Assembly: GCA_009103225.1 (NCBI GenBank)
Contig: RHPI01003729.1
Location: 52,939 to 116,938 of the forward strand
Origin: Chlorokybus atmophyticus
Lineage: Eukaryota; Streptophyta; Chlorokybophyceae; Chlorokybales; Chlorokybaceae
Direction of reading: 5' to 3'
Length of the DNA: 64,000 bases
Below the pieces are notes generated by a model that had not been told where the DNA came from, made no database searches, and was given only the letters and a program-made list of their open reading frames with translations. The position numbers were made by a program, and so were the translations under genes. Positions 25,288 to 36,087 of the stretch are shown in pieces. Position 1 is the first letter of the stretch. Each line of letters starts with the position of its first letter.

Positions 25288-26714
25288 CCCCGCCACTCCC
25301 AAACCCTCCACCGCTATAGCCGATGTTGCTCCCTGTGTCGCACTTTAAAGTTGTAGTGCACTGCCCCCTCCTTGCGTGTGCACGATAGACAACATGTAGC
25401 ACTTAAGGCCACTGCACGTGTACAGCCTACTGTATGATTGTGATTGAGTAGGGTAGCATTGGACACCGCACACCACAACCGCCACTTGGCACCCGTGTAA
25501 TATATTCATCGTCATCTTTAGGGTTTCGTTAGTTCGGCAGCAGGGGCACTGCTGACGTCACACATGTCATGCATGCCGCAGTATTCCCTCCGCCGCAGTG
25601 GTCATGTGTCCGGAGTCGGTGCCGACTGCTCCCCATGCACGTGTTGTGCACTCGTGCTGCCGTGGCTCCCGCCTGTGGCCGTGTCTGTCTGTGCTTCCAG
25701 GGGGCTCTACAAGCTACTACGCGACCTACACATACTAGCGCTCCGGCCAAGCGCTGCAGATGCACCCATACATACCACAACCGCATGCATTGCACACAAC
25801 CTGCTACCTTCCCCCTACAGGCTTCAGATTTATACATGTCAGCAGTGGTGATGTATGTCAAGCATTGAACCTGCTATGGCTGCGGCACTCACATACGTGG
25901 ATGGCAATTGTGTGCGGATTAACCACATTACGTGCTATCTGTGTGCGTTATATGGTTTGCGTGTATATAATTGGTGACATGCTATATGACGTGCTGTTGT
26001 GCACACGCATAACCATGCAACATGCACACCACCCAAGCAGTGTGTGTAAGAAGTAGTGCAGGCGGAAACATCATCATGCTTGCATGCATGCATGCGTGTT
26101 GATGCTTTGTGGCCCCTTTCTCTATGCTCACTTCAAGCATAAGTTATGCTTGCATCATCAATAGGCTAGTAGGGCTTGCAATTGCGGTTACTGTTGCTAA
26201 CACTATTCGTAACCACATCCCTGCTGCTATGATATGCAACTCCTCCACCTTGCCTTGGTTATTCTGCACGTACTAGTATAAAATGTTTACAGCTTGGACT
26301 CATTAAGATATACCGTCCATTATGACAATATGTCTATCATAATATTTTTGCATTATTTGCATAATACATCGTATAACTTGCATCCAGTAAGATTTTAATC
26401 ATCATTTTATATAAGCAATGATTAAAGCATGTTTCATACAAGAAGCAATGCACAAGTCATGTGCTCTCAAGCACTTGTGGGCTTATGTCGATTGATTGAT
26501 TCATTTTGCACCCTTGGTTTTAGCTTTGGCTCGGAGAACTCGAGATGGACCAAGAACCAACTTGGGCTTACAAATCGCTATACACCCCAACCATACATCC
26601 GGAGAGATTGACACTTATCCGAGATCTCAATCTCTATCGCGATCTCTGAAGCTCGTCACATCCAACGGCGCACAGTTGGCTGCGTCATAAACGCAGATCA
26701 ACCGATATCCGCCT

Positions 26715-26720
26715 CACGTG
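26715..26720 (+). promoter_or_regulatory. G-box CACGTG upstream of the LEA-like gene
   Basis: A CACGTG core in the context CTCACGTGACTC, about 215 bases before the start codon. In plants such ACGTG cores bind bZIP/bHLH factors in stress and light promoters; use here is inferred. Confidence 0.45.
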
Positions 26721-26793
26721 ACTCACATCAAGAAAATAATCCACAACAATCCACAATTATCACGCATGCAGCACACACACTTGGCTGGGGCTG

Positions 26794-26801
26794 CTATATA
26801 A
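26794..26801 (+). promoter_or_regulatory. TATA box of the LEA-like gene
   Basis: TATATAAA lies 133 bases upstream of the ATG at 26934, a usual distance for a gene with a leader of about 100 nt. Confidence 0.65.
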
Positions 26802-26933
26802 AGTAAGTAAGCAAAGCTTGAGTCGTAAAGTGTGTCAGCGTCATTGCAATCTTTAGCTTTTGTTTGTAGTGCGTTGTGTCATCTGGGCGCTTGACAAGTT
26901 AGACTCAGCTATACACGCATCCACATACACACA

Positions 26934-27422
26934 ATGGCTTGCACAAGCGCCATCATGATCGCCGCCCCAGTCGCTGCTCGCCCCGCCACCCTCTCCATCC
27001 GCCGCACCAACCCTGGTAAGCACAGTTACTGTAAAGGCCATGGTTGAGTTGCATTGAACTCTTGAAGGCATGCAATGAGCTGGCATTGATAGTGTCAATG
27101 CGAATGTTTGGCTTGCATGCGTCCATGCCGTAGTATGCGTGTGACTCATTCTGCTTGTGTGATTGTTTGTTCATCAGTTGTGAAGAGGTCACTGGTGTGC
27201 AAAGCTGCGGAGAAGGGTCCCCTGGAGAAGGTGAAGGAGGTCGTGGAGGAGGCTGCCAAGGACGTGGAGAAGAAGATTGAGACCCGGGAGCTGACCGACC
27301 CCCGTGACGTCAAGAGCGGCGCCAACAAGGCCGGCAATGCTGCTGGCAATGCCGCCAAGGACGCCGGCAATGCTGTCAAGGATGCTGTCGACAACGCCAA
27401 GAAGGCCGTTAGCAAGGAGTAG
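26934..27422 (+). CDS. Plastid-targeted LEA-like hydrophilic protein, 2 exons, 108 aa
   Basis: Late-embryogenesis-abundant-like protein, probably stabilising stroma or membranes during freezing or drying. Exons 26934-27015 and 27178-27422 join in phase 1 (327 nt). The first 27 residues (MACTSAIMIAAPVAARPATL to RRTNP) and the following VVKRSLVCKAA look like a chloroplast transit peptide with a V-x-x-A type cleavage region. The mature part is charged and Ala/Lys/Glu/Asp-rich with repeated amphipathic units (EEAAKDVEKK, GNAAKDAGNAVKDAVDNAKK) and no Cys or Trp, like group 3 LEA or Chlorella HIC6 proteins. Exon 1 and its phase-1 intron match those of the ELIP genes in this window. A TATA box and a G-box lie upstream. 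Confidence 0.85.
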
Positions 27423-28574
27423 ACTGGTCTACAGCGGTCAAACATTTTGCTGCACATGTACACATGTACACGGGTAATGTAGAATATTGCTGTCTTGCGA
27501 TTTTGCAGTAGACAGTATGTTGTATATAGTCGGTTGCCATGATGTGAAGAAATAACTTGTTTCTGCAACGCTCTGTTACACTTTCCCCTGCTCTGTGTGT
27601 TCGTGGCTGCCATTGCCATGAACATTCTGACAGTGTGTACAATTACCTTTGGTACTGCCCAGATCGTAGCATCTGCAACACAGCAGCAAACATTGTGACT
27701 CACTTCTGGAGGATGATAATGTTCAATGCGTACAGAGGTGGGGTTGTGACTACTGTACTGTAAAATACGACATACTTGATTGTGATATGTGGTGTCCTGC
27801 TGCATTCACATACTGCGGTACAAAAAATGAAATCACACAATTTTTAAAAACTTGGCGGTCACATAACATAACAGTTGCATGCAGCCAATGCATGCATATT
27901 ACACGCAAGTTTGTCAATGGCAGCCAACAGCTGGCGTACCTGGTTGACAGTCAGTGCACCGACTGCGATGCATGTGATTTCCTGCTACATGCACTACATG
28001 CACACCACTATTGCATTCAACTCAACTCTTGTTACTGCTGTTTCATTGCAGCTGTTGCTGTTGCCGTTGATGCATGCAATATGGTATAACTGTAGTTATA
28101 ATAGCTAGGCCTTGCACCATGTATCAACAGAGGTACAGGCTTACCTCGCTTTCTTGCTACCACAGGAGGGAGAGGGCGTCCGTGTCCTCCTGCTGCTCTC
28201 TCTCTCCATATGTATATTATGTCAAACGGTTACAAGGTCCAAGTGTCGAAGCCATAACGTTAACACAATAACGCAAATCCAAAGCAATCACAACGCGAAG
28301 GCACATGACAATACAACATGAGCGCTAGCGCATCAGCTGCGCAGGCCTCACGCCAAGAGCACTGCCACGTTGGACAGGGTCGTCACAGGAGCAGGTCATG
28401 GTGGCGGCCAACCCGGAGCTGCACACACGGCCGTCGTCGCGCTCTGCAATAGAGCCACGCCCGGAGCTCGCTGTAGTGCACAAGCAATTCGGTGCCTGTA
28501 CAAGGACACGAATTTGGACATACGTGTCGTATGCAACCCCCGATGCTTAACTACACGGCGCGCGCAGTTAGTAA
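27423..28574. other. Intergenic 3' region between convergent genes
   Basis: 3' flanks of the LEA-like gene (+) and the MORN gene (-). Only short unsupported frames; nothing recognised. Confidence 0.5.
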
Positions 28575-31281
28575 TCAGCTCGTGGAAAGAAGCTCCCAGG
28601 AGCTGCTGCTGTCGTCGCTGCTGCTGCTGCGAACGGGACGCCAACCATGGCGCTTGTGCAGGTGATTGCCACTATGCGTGCATGCATGTCTAACAGGGGG
28701 GCATGTAGTGATAGGGGTAGGGGTAGTTGGTAGATGGCGTGCAAGCGCATGCCCTAGGCCGGTCAAGTTGGTGAGCGACTGCTGTGGTGGTGGCATGCCA
28801 TGTTCACATAGATTTGCGTGTGCGAGTTCTGCCTTGCATCTTTTGTACACACTCAATATATATTCTGTCAACCCTGCAGCAGAACGTGTGTAACGCAGTT
28901 TGCAACAAAGTTGACTTTAAAGTTAGTGATGTTCTGACTTACCTCCACACAAATCACATTGGTCAATCTTTTACAACGTAGTCTGTGATGCAGTGTGGAC
29001 AAAGCTAATTCATACTTGTGATGTACTTGTTTTGCCCTCACGTCACTGCCAGACACAACTGACTCAAGCACCTGCACAAAGATGTAGCAACCGATGTTAC
29101 CAAGGTGTAATGTTGGCGTATCCTCAGTCCAAAACTCCCTACCAAGCAGCTCCACGTTACACGCCGTCACCTGCGTCGCGACAGCGAGAGCGACGCAAAC
29201 ACGCCCGGCCTTCGCTTTGATAGCCGAGTCGGCTCCACAGCAGACTTTCTTGACGGCTGCTCCGCATCCAACACCATCTTGGGGCCAGCTTCGGACTTGG
29301 CCGCCCGCGCTGTGGTGGCATCCGACTGTTGTTGTGTCCGCGGCTTGCCAAATTGGCCAAACTGACTAAACAGTCGCTGTACAGACCAAAATGGCTAATC
29401 AGTTATCAATAGTTGGGATATGTAGATGTGTTGTATTGCACTGTGTCATGACACCACGTACAGTGGTGATATAGTACACAAGCTTTCATACTTGTGCGCT
29501 CATGGAGATGGAAGCGAGTGCGGTGGAGACCGGCCGCAAGGGCGACTGTGGCACGGAGGCCATCTGCATCTGCGGGGCGCCCCGCTGCGTGCTTATGCTC
29601 TTGGTTTTGTCGGTGGCCGCCTGCGTGTTGTTTGCCTTCTGCACCTCCTTGTACGCATCTGCTATCGCCCACAGGGCCTTCTGACCCTCCACCACCTCCT
29701 TTGCCGCCGCCGGAGGCACCTAACAATGCACGTCTGCGTTTTGATGTGCCGAACCACCAACACTATTCAAGAAGCCGTTACATAAATTAACCAGTATCAC
29801 ACCTCAAATTCATCTCCGAGGGGGCCAGGTGCCAAGAACTCTGCGCCAGGGGCGTATATGAGGGGATTCGTGTCGTGTTGTTCCTCGGGTGGGACGGGTA
29901 CCTCTGCAAGCAAGTTACACTCCATTTTGGCGTCCATGGCAGCAATAGTGGTATAATGTAAACCCGTGGAATGCTTACCGCCGTCTGGCTTGTGGAGGTA
30001 AAGCCGCGCCCTGGCAGCCATCTTCTTGGCCGCGTCTGCAGCCTTGTGAGCCTCTTGCGCTGGACACGCCATGTCGTCTCCAACAAAGGCGTCTTCCAGC
30101 CACTCTCCCTCTTCCAAGACATCATCCGGATAGACCTGTTTAGGGTGTTTGAGGTGTTGCTCTGACCAGTTACCAATGACATTGACCAATGACGTTGACC
30201 GAAAGCAATGACCTGTGCCAACAACTTGCAGCTGCTTCTTATAAGCATGCTCATAACTTGCTAACACTACTTTAGCATAGCAGCGTGCTTGCTTAGTAGC
30301 GTCCGTGCTTGTGCGAATGCATGTCACATGCGCGTACATGCTTGCACCCTACCTGTGTTCCTGATACACGTATACCACACAACTGCTACATGCCAGTTGA
30401 GAGGCCATGCATTAACACAAGAGCAAGGTACTGACTGCTCTACCTTGACGCCACAGCCGTGCATGTTGTTGTTCTTCCACTGTCCGTAAAACGTGCTGTC
30501 CGTGTCTTTCCAGTAGTACACTCCATACCCAGTCATCTGGTTGTCTCGGTACTCGCCCTCATAGCGATCCCCATCCTTGTACATGAACACGCCGCGATAC
30601 TGACATACTCCACCCTGGCATCAACACAACTTGATCAGCTCATTCAATTGTGCATGTAATTTTAGCTTCACTCCGGTGTTGTTGACTGCTGCATTTTACA
30701 TGCAAGAAGCCCCGTCACACATCCAGCGTTGCAAAGCCATGCATGTCTTCCATAGCAATGCGTCCGTCAAAGCTCAAGGAACAACGTGGCATGAAGCGAA
30801 AGTTTGTATTTGCTTAGCGTGTGTAGCATAGCAGCGCACGTGAACAGCTTCAACTGGGAGGCTACTGCATGTGTCGACCAGTCAATGAGACTGTATCGTG
30901 CACAATTGATATAAAGAAGCCGAAAAGCGCAAACTGTCAACCATGTAACAATAGCCAACAGCAGCACTACATCATGCAAGAGTGGATCCCTATTAAGCTT
31001 GTCTTTGCAGCAAGCGCCGTGCCTGTCCGCCACTACTATATACACGCACTATACGACCTGAGAATGCTTGTACGCGACCTTTATACATGAAAAAAATCCT
31101 GTGAATGCGAGCAAGCACTGCATAGAATGGCTTAGGATCTCATCAGCAGCTGCCGCAGCCATGATCGGCGTAGAGTGATAAAGTGCATTGCACTCTAGAG
31201 AAACGGCACCTCTTTCATGAGCCCCTCGTACATGGCGCCATCAGGGTAAACCACCGACTCCCAAGTGATGTACTTCGACAT
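28575..31281 (-). CDS. MORN-repeat protein, 7 exons, about 323 aa
   Basis: Exons in transcript order: 31281-31210, 30614-30444, 30135-29979, 29903-29803, 29719-29492, 29361-29171, 28626-28575; 972 nt, in phase. Three MORN-type units in the first two exons: VVYPDGAMYEGLMKE, MYKDGDRYEGEYRDNQMTG (followed by YGVYYW) and STFYGQWKNNNMHGCGV. Then comes an acidic linker, an Ala/Lys helix (AHKAADAAKKMAARARLYLH), a Pro-rich stretch, and a low-complexity C-terminus ending SSSSDDSSSSWELLSTS. MORN motifs bind lipids or act as protein platforms; the function here is unknown. The last two exons are less certain: without the donor at 29491 the frame stops at 29486 and the protein has about 252 residues. An open frame continues upstream of the chosen Met to 31455. 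Shares its promoter region with mraY. Confidence 0.75.
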
Positions 31282-31553
31282 GTTTCCTCGCGGATGTCCC
31301 GGCCGAGGACGCCGACACTGCCAACCAGATCGCTGGAGTGGTCGCCGCCACTTTAGGGTTTTACGCACAAGCATTGTGCGCTGGGCCTTATCCGGAAACG
31401 CACAAGCCTTGTGCCCAAGCGTGTAAACCCTAGCTCTAAACCCAACATGCCACAACCAGACGCACTCCCCGCGCTTGTTGTGCTTGTGTCCTGCTTGTGT
31501 CTCTACTGGCTGTGTGCAGCTCTGTTGGTGTGCAGCTCCTTGTCGGCGACGTC
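31282..31553. promoter_or_regulatory. Bidirectional promoter region between the MORN gene and mraY
   Basis: Only 272 bases separate the two chosen start codons, which point away from each other. No TATA box is obvious. A 9-mer ACAAGC(A/C)TTGTG-like inverted pair lies near 31367-31415. Confidence 0.45.
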
Positions 31554-33918
31554 ATGGCGCATGTCGCCGCCGCCGGTTGCTGTCTCTGGGGTCCAGGGGG
31601 AGCTGTTAGGCTAATCAATGATGGCAAGAGGCCTCGTGCGGGCGGACGCAGCGTCTGGCGGCGCAAGGTGCTGCAATGCAGGTTGCGGAAGTCGCTTTGC
31701 GTCTCGGCCAGCGCTTCTGCTGAAGGCAAAGTCAGCGCTGCGTCTGCCGCTCAGACGCTTGTAAGGTGAGAAGGCTCATCTAACATGTGACTTTGTGTTA
31801 CCGCAGCTTCTGCATTGGGCATAGCGTGTCTATTGCAATCAGCAATGCACAGAGCCCTCGCAACGCTGGCATTACTTTGTAGCGCTGATCTGACATAGAA
31901 TCTAGCCACGAGTGTTCATATGAGCATTTTATCATAGTGCCGAGCGCTGTGTTCATTCATAGCAGAAGAGCCACAAGAGCAGTGGGAGCAGGCAAAGTGA
32001 CGGACAGGTGCATGCCTGTACTTAGTAGCAGAACAGCCACGATGACTTGTGCCAGAGTCAGTAACCTTATCACGCACAGTAGCTTTCTGAAGTCATTGCG
32101 TCTGAGCTGCTAAGTCAACATTTGCGATGAGACTGTCAGCATGCTGGGGGTGATGAGAGCGGACATTGCACAGGAAGCACTGTTTGACCTATACCTCTTG
32201 CAGCAAATCTGCAGGGCCCGCTGGGCCGTTGACTGCGGTTGCCATTGGAGCTGCCACAGCTGTCGCTACCAGCTGCATTGGCCTGCTCCAGCCCTTTGTG
32301 TTGTCAGCCACTGCTGCGGCGTTTGCTGGCTATGCATGCGTGCCAGTGCTGCACAGACTCAAGGCCGGACAGGTAAGCTGCGATTTGCATCTGCATGACA
32401 TAGTGCAATGCATTGCCTGTCCAGCATACCTTCTTTGGTTGCGCACGAAGCACATCAACAACTTGGACACTGGCTGACTTACTTGTGCAGGTCATCTGCA
32501 GGTGATCCGAGATGACGGGCCACAAGCACACCTCATCAAAACCGGAACTCCGACCATGGGAGGGCTGTACTTTATACCTGTAGGTGCGGTGCAGGCAAGC
32601 ATGTGTATGAACAGCAACGTCCATTTTGTCGCCCTGCAGCAGCTTTGGGCATGCAAAAGGTTACAATTGAGCTATTTGCTGACACTACTGCAACGTGCAA
32701 GCATTGTTTATAGTTGTACTGGTTCGAGTTCCTGACAGCAGCTTGCTCTTGTTTGGGCTCTACCAATAGGAGTGGCGCTTGCTGCTGTATGGACCAAATT
32801 TGATCCCGCAGCTCTGGCCGTTGGAGCTGTCACTTTGGCCTTCGGTGCAGTGGGCTTTGCGGATGATTGGCTGAAGCTTACACGCAAGTCGCATGCTGGG
32901 ATATCGCCCAAGGCTAAGCTAATTTCTCAGGTAGGGGACTTTGAGTCCCCAAGGACTAGAACATCACACTCTCGTCCGCACTTGCTGTTAGCAACAATAT
33001 GGCCACAATGCAAAAAGCCACTCACGTGTTTGTAATCGTCAATGTTCCATGCTATAGACGTTTGTCGGAGCGTGTTTCCTTGCGTGGTTGTCAACGCAGC
33101 AACTTTCCCTACCATGGCCAAGGTGAGAACTTGAGATTTGTTCCCGGACGTAGCGTGCAGTCCTATAATGCCAAACTGACAGCCATGTAGTTGTGGTTGA
33201 CACGCAGTGTCACTGCAGGACATCAATCCCCCTCCTGCCATCCATACTCCTTCCCCTCGGTCTCTTGTTCTACCCGTTTGCTCTCTTTTCCATGTGCGCC
33301 ATGAGCAACGGTGTCAACCTGACTGACGGCCTTGACGGTCTTGCTGCCGGCACTGCAGCCGCTTGCTTCGCTGGCCTCGCTGCAGGAAGTATCACCCTCG
33401 CACCAAGTATATATGTTTGTTGCAAATTATGACAATCTCTCGGCCTGGGGCAGCACTCGCATCTTGGATAATGTTACTCTGGCATCATGAATGTGGTCTT
33501 TGTGTCCACTGTGTGTTCAGGTGTCGCGGTGTTTTGTGTTTGCATGGCCGGCGCGTGCGTGGGTTTCCTAGCTCACAACCGACACAAAGCGAGGGTGTTC
33601 ATGGGCGACACAGGTTCGTTGGCTCTAGGTGGTGCACTAGCTGCAGCCGCGAGCGTGACGGGCCTCTTCGCACCACTACTTGTCGCTTCTACAGTGTTTG
33701 TTGCGGAGACACTCTCTGTCATCCTGCAAGTGACATACTACAAGGCTACAAAGGGACCTGATGGCCAAGGGAAAAGGCTGTTTAAGATGGCTCCACTGCA
33801 TCACCATTTTGAGCTGGCTGGCTGGAGAGAGACGACCGTTATAGCAGGTTTTTACGCCGCATCCTGTGCATTTTCTTTGCTGGGCGCCGCGCTGGCGTTG
33901 CGCATACAAACGCTGTGA
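31554..33918 (+). CDS. mraY: Phospho-N-acetylmuramoyl-pentapeptide-transferase (MraY), plastid-targeted, 7 exons, 418 aa
   Basis: Transfers phospho-MurNAc-pentapeptide to undecaprenyl phosphate to make lipid I of peptidoglycan. Exons: 31554-31765, 32204-32372, 32502-32583, 32770-32930, 33058-33122, 33219-33388, 33521-33918; 1257 nt, in phase. An N-terminal Arg/Ser/Ala leader of about 70 residues looks like a chloroplast transit peptide. Family motifs present: [36 protein letters not shown], the catalytic Asp-rich loop [25 protein letters not shown], and APLHHHFEL near the C-terminus, with about ten hydrophobic segments. The bacterial enzyme is about 360 residues, so the gene is full length. 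Plastid MraY is known from moss and some algae, where the peptidoglycan path supports plastid division. The start Met is the best of several in-frame choices. Confidence 0.93.
31623..31832 (+). repeat. Original copy of the segment repeated at 25078-25287
   Basis: Lies in natural context across the mraY exon 1/intron 1 border. Confidence 0.9.
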
Positions 33919-34968
33919 GTGTAGTGTTGTTGGGGGCTACCAGTTGTGAGTATGCGCTAGACTTGCACTGGACTGTCTAATGGGTGGCGGTTGCAACGCA
34001 AGTATACAGTTTACCATTGCAAGCAGTCTGCTTGACAGTAGTCACACTTGACGTCCGTTGTCAGTAGGAGGGCTGGTTACCAAAGTGTGCAAGCATGAAG
34101 CATTTCCACGCAGGTTATGGTTTGTAGCAGCTTGGTAATACGTGATGTTACTCCTGTGTGTAAGCATGGCGGTCTTAAGCATAAGTTTAGTATGAGCATG
34201 TTCATCTGTGCATTTGTGCACTGCGTGCTCTGTACACATGCTGTCATTGCACACCCTGTGTTTAGGATTGCTATAGCATACATGCTAACATCAGTGTACA
34301 AGTAAACATCACCATTTCTGTTGCCTGAGAGCCGTGCAAATTGATACACTGACCCAAGCACTGGCACATAATCTGGCGGTAATGAAGATGAGTAGCAGCA
34401 ACATATCGGGTTGTTGTTAATCTGCATAAGCGAATGAATGTGCTGAGCTAACTACTACACCACATATGCGCAGTTGTGCAGATACAATTGCACACTCAAG
34501 CCAGTCAGAAATGCAATGTTATTGAAGGCAAGCGTGATAAAATGATGTTAGTACGCAACCACTTTCAATGTAAAGGTAATATCCAGTATTTATAAAGTCG
34601 TGTTTGAAAGGTAAGATTTAATTACCAGGTATTCACACTACATTACAAATCAATGCAGCGATAGTATGTATGAATTATACTATTCAGGCTTAGCTGTGTA
34701 CATTGACTATGCTGGTGAACAAGATAGACTTTGTGGTGGTCGACAGTATATTATTATGGGTGGATAACAAGATTAGTATCGAATGAGCTTTAACATCATT
34801 TCACAATTCTTACTCGGGTGAAGAAAAAGGCAAAGAGTTTCATTTCAACTTTAATGTACAATGTACAATGGCACATTGGTGCCAAGTTCAATCAACCCTG
34901 CTCTACCATGGTAAACCTAAGGCTGTTTATAAACACCTAATGTTGCAGAACGTGCCAAGGCAAGGTAT
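33919..34968. other. Intergenic 3' region between convergent mraY and ELIP
   Basis: AT-rich, no exon recognised. Part (from 34791) belongs to the large duplicated block. Confidence 0.5.
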
Positions 34969-35906
34969 CTAGGAGAGCCAGAAGCCCAGGGTGGACTGGC
35001 CGGTGATAGCCTCAGTCGCCAGCATGGCAATGAAGCCAAGCATAGCAGTGCGGCCGTTGATAATCTCACGGCCTGGGCGCCAGAAAGACTGCTTCTCAAA
35101 CTCAGCATCACCCACACCCTTGGAGGGAGGGATGATGGAGCTGACGATGGTCAGGGCAGCCAAGGCCAGGAAAGAGAACCTGTAGATGGCAAGTCAGTAA
35201 ATGCATGCTTCAAGTACACAAGGAAACATACGACCACCATTCTTTGTTTACGTACTTGGAGATGGAGATGGTGCTCATCTGAGCGGCAATACCCTTGCCG
35301 GTAATGTACTCGCCAGCAATGGCGGCGAGAAAGCCGAGCATAGCAGCGCGACCGTTGATGCGCTCAAGTAGACCCTCATAGGTGAGCAGATCAGTTGACT
35401 GGGATTCGCCCGGCTTGGGAATCTGAGCATTATAAAGCAAACCACTTAGCAACGCAAGCACACGCACGACATCGGCCGGTGTGGTACTCCTTTATGGTGT
35501 TACTTACGGTGTTGCCAGAGAAGGCGTTGGAGGCCTTGGAGCCCAGGCTATGGATGGAACCCTCAGCGTCAGCATCACTGGGGTTGGGGATGGGCAAGTT
35601 GCTGGCGACGTCGGAGAGCTTGCTCTTGGCGTCAGCGGCAGCGTCCTGAGCAATGTTCTTGGCCTTCTCCAGGGGGTTCGCCTCGCACCTCACCAAACGG
35701 CGGAAGGCGGGGACGGACACTGGCACTCGGCTGCGGATGGCTGCATGGCACCCACTTAATCGTCAACTTTTAAAAAGTCTACTTGACACCACTGAGCAGT
35801 ACGCAACCACTGCATGCATGTACTCACCGTTGGTGCGCCTTGAGAGAGAAGGCCGGGTGAGCTGGGCGACAGGGACGGAGATAGCAGCCATGATGGTGGA
35901 CGCCAT
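34969..35906 (-). CDS. Early light-induced protein (ELIP), 4 exons, 229 aa
   Basis: Thylakoid three-helix LHC-family protein that protects photosystems under high light or cold by binding pigments. Exons in transcript order: 35906-35828, 35740-35508, 35422-35256, 35179-34969; 690 nt, in phase. A transit-peptide-like start (MASTIMAAISVPVAQL to SRRTN) and RRLVRCEA cleavage region are followed by a hydrophilic LEA-like helix (EKAKNIAQDAAADAKSKL). Helix 1 is ERINGRAAMLGFLAAIAGEY and helix 3 is EIINGRTAMLGFIAMLATEA, both with the chlorophyll-binding E-x-x-N-G-R motif. Helix 2 (FLALAALTIVSSI) lies between them. It ends LGFWLS. Upstream are TATATAAA and a palindromic bZIP-like site. Confidence 0.93.
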
Positions 35907-36017
35907 TTTGAAGGTGTAGCTGAATGCGAGCACACTAGTTGACAAGGGCTTTCGACACACTGATCTCTGCAAACGCAGTGAAATGCACCGTAATACCCTC
36001 AGGAGGGGCCGAAGCTG

Positions 36018-36025
36018 TTTATATA
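36018..36025 (-). promoter_or_regulatory. TATA box of the ELIP gene
   Basis: TATATAAA on the minus strand, about 112 bases before the start codon at 35906. The same element lies at 41072-41079 in copy 2. Confidence 0.65.
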
Positions 36026-36073
36026 CCTCGTGCACGCGAAAGGTGCGGTGGAGTCACTCACTGCTTGCTTCCG

Positions 36074-36087
36074 CCTGACGTGTCAGG
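36074..36087. promoter_or_regulatory. Palindromic ACGTG-containing site upstream of ELIP
   Basis: CCTGAC-GT-GTCAGG, a 6-bp inverted repeat with an ACGTG core, about 50 bases upstream of the TATA box. It resembles plant bZIP stress elements. The copy is at 41128-41141. Confidence 0.5.

Larger units (their letters stand above)
24180..26933. other. Intergenic region with an assembly gap and an MraY exon-1 copy
   Basis: No supported gene apart from the duplicated fragment listed separately. 24400-25070 holds only short frames without recognisable domains. 25290-26700 is non-coding in appearance, with TGCATGCATGC runs near 26080 and AT-rich stretches at 26270-26420. The last 250 bases are the promoter of the LEA-like gene. 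Confidence 0.5.

Noticed and set aside
27146-27805. 219-codon minus-strand frame over the LEA gene
   Set aside because: Antisense shadow of the repetitive Ala/Lys coding exon, continuing into the 3' flank.
28575-31281. Assigning the MORN gene to ARC3 or a named plastid-division factor
   Set aside because: No FtsZ-like GTPase signature is present; MORN motifs alone do not identify the family.
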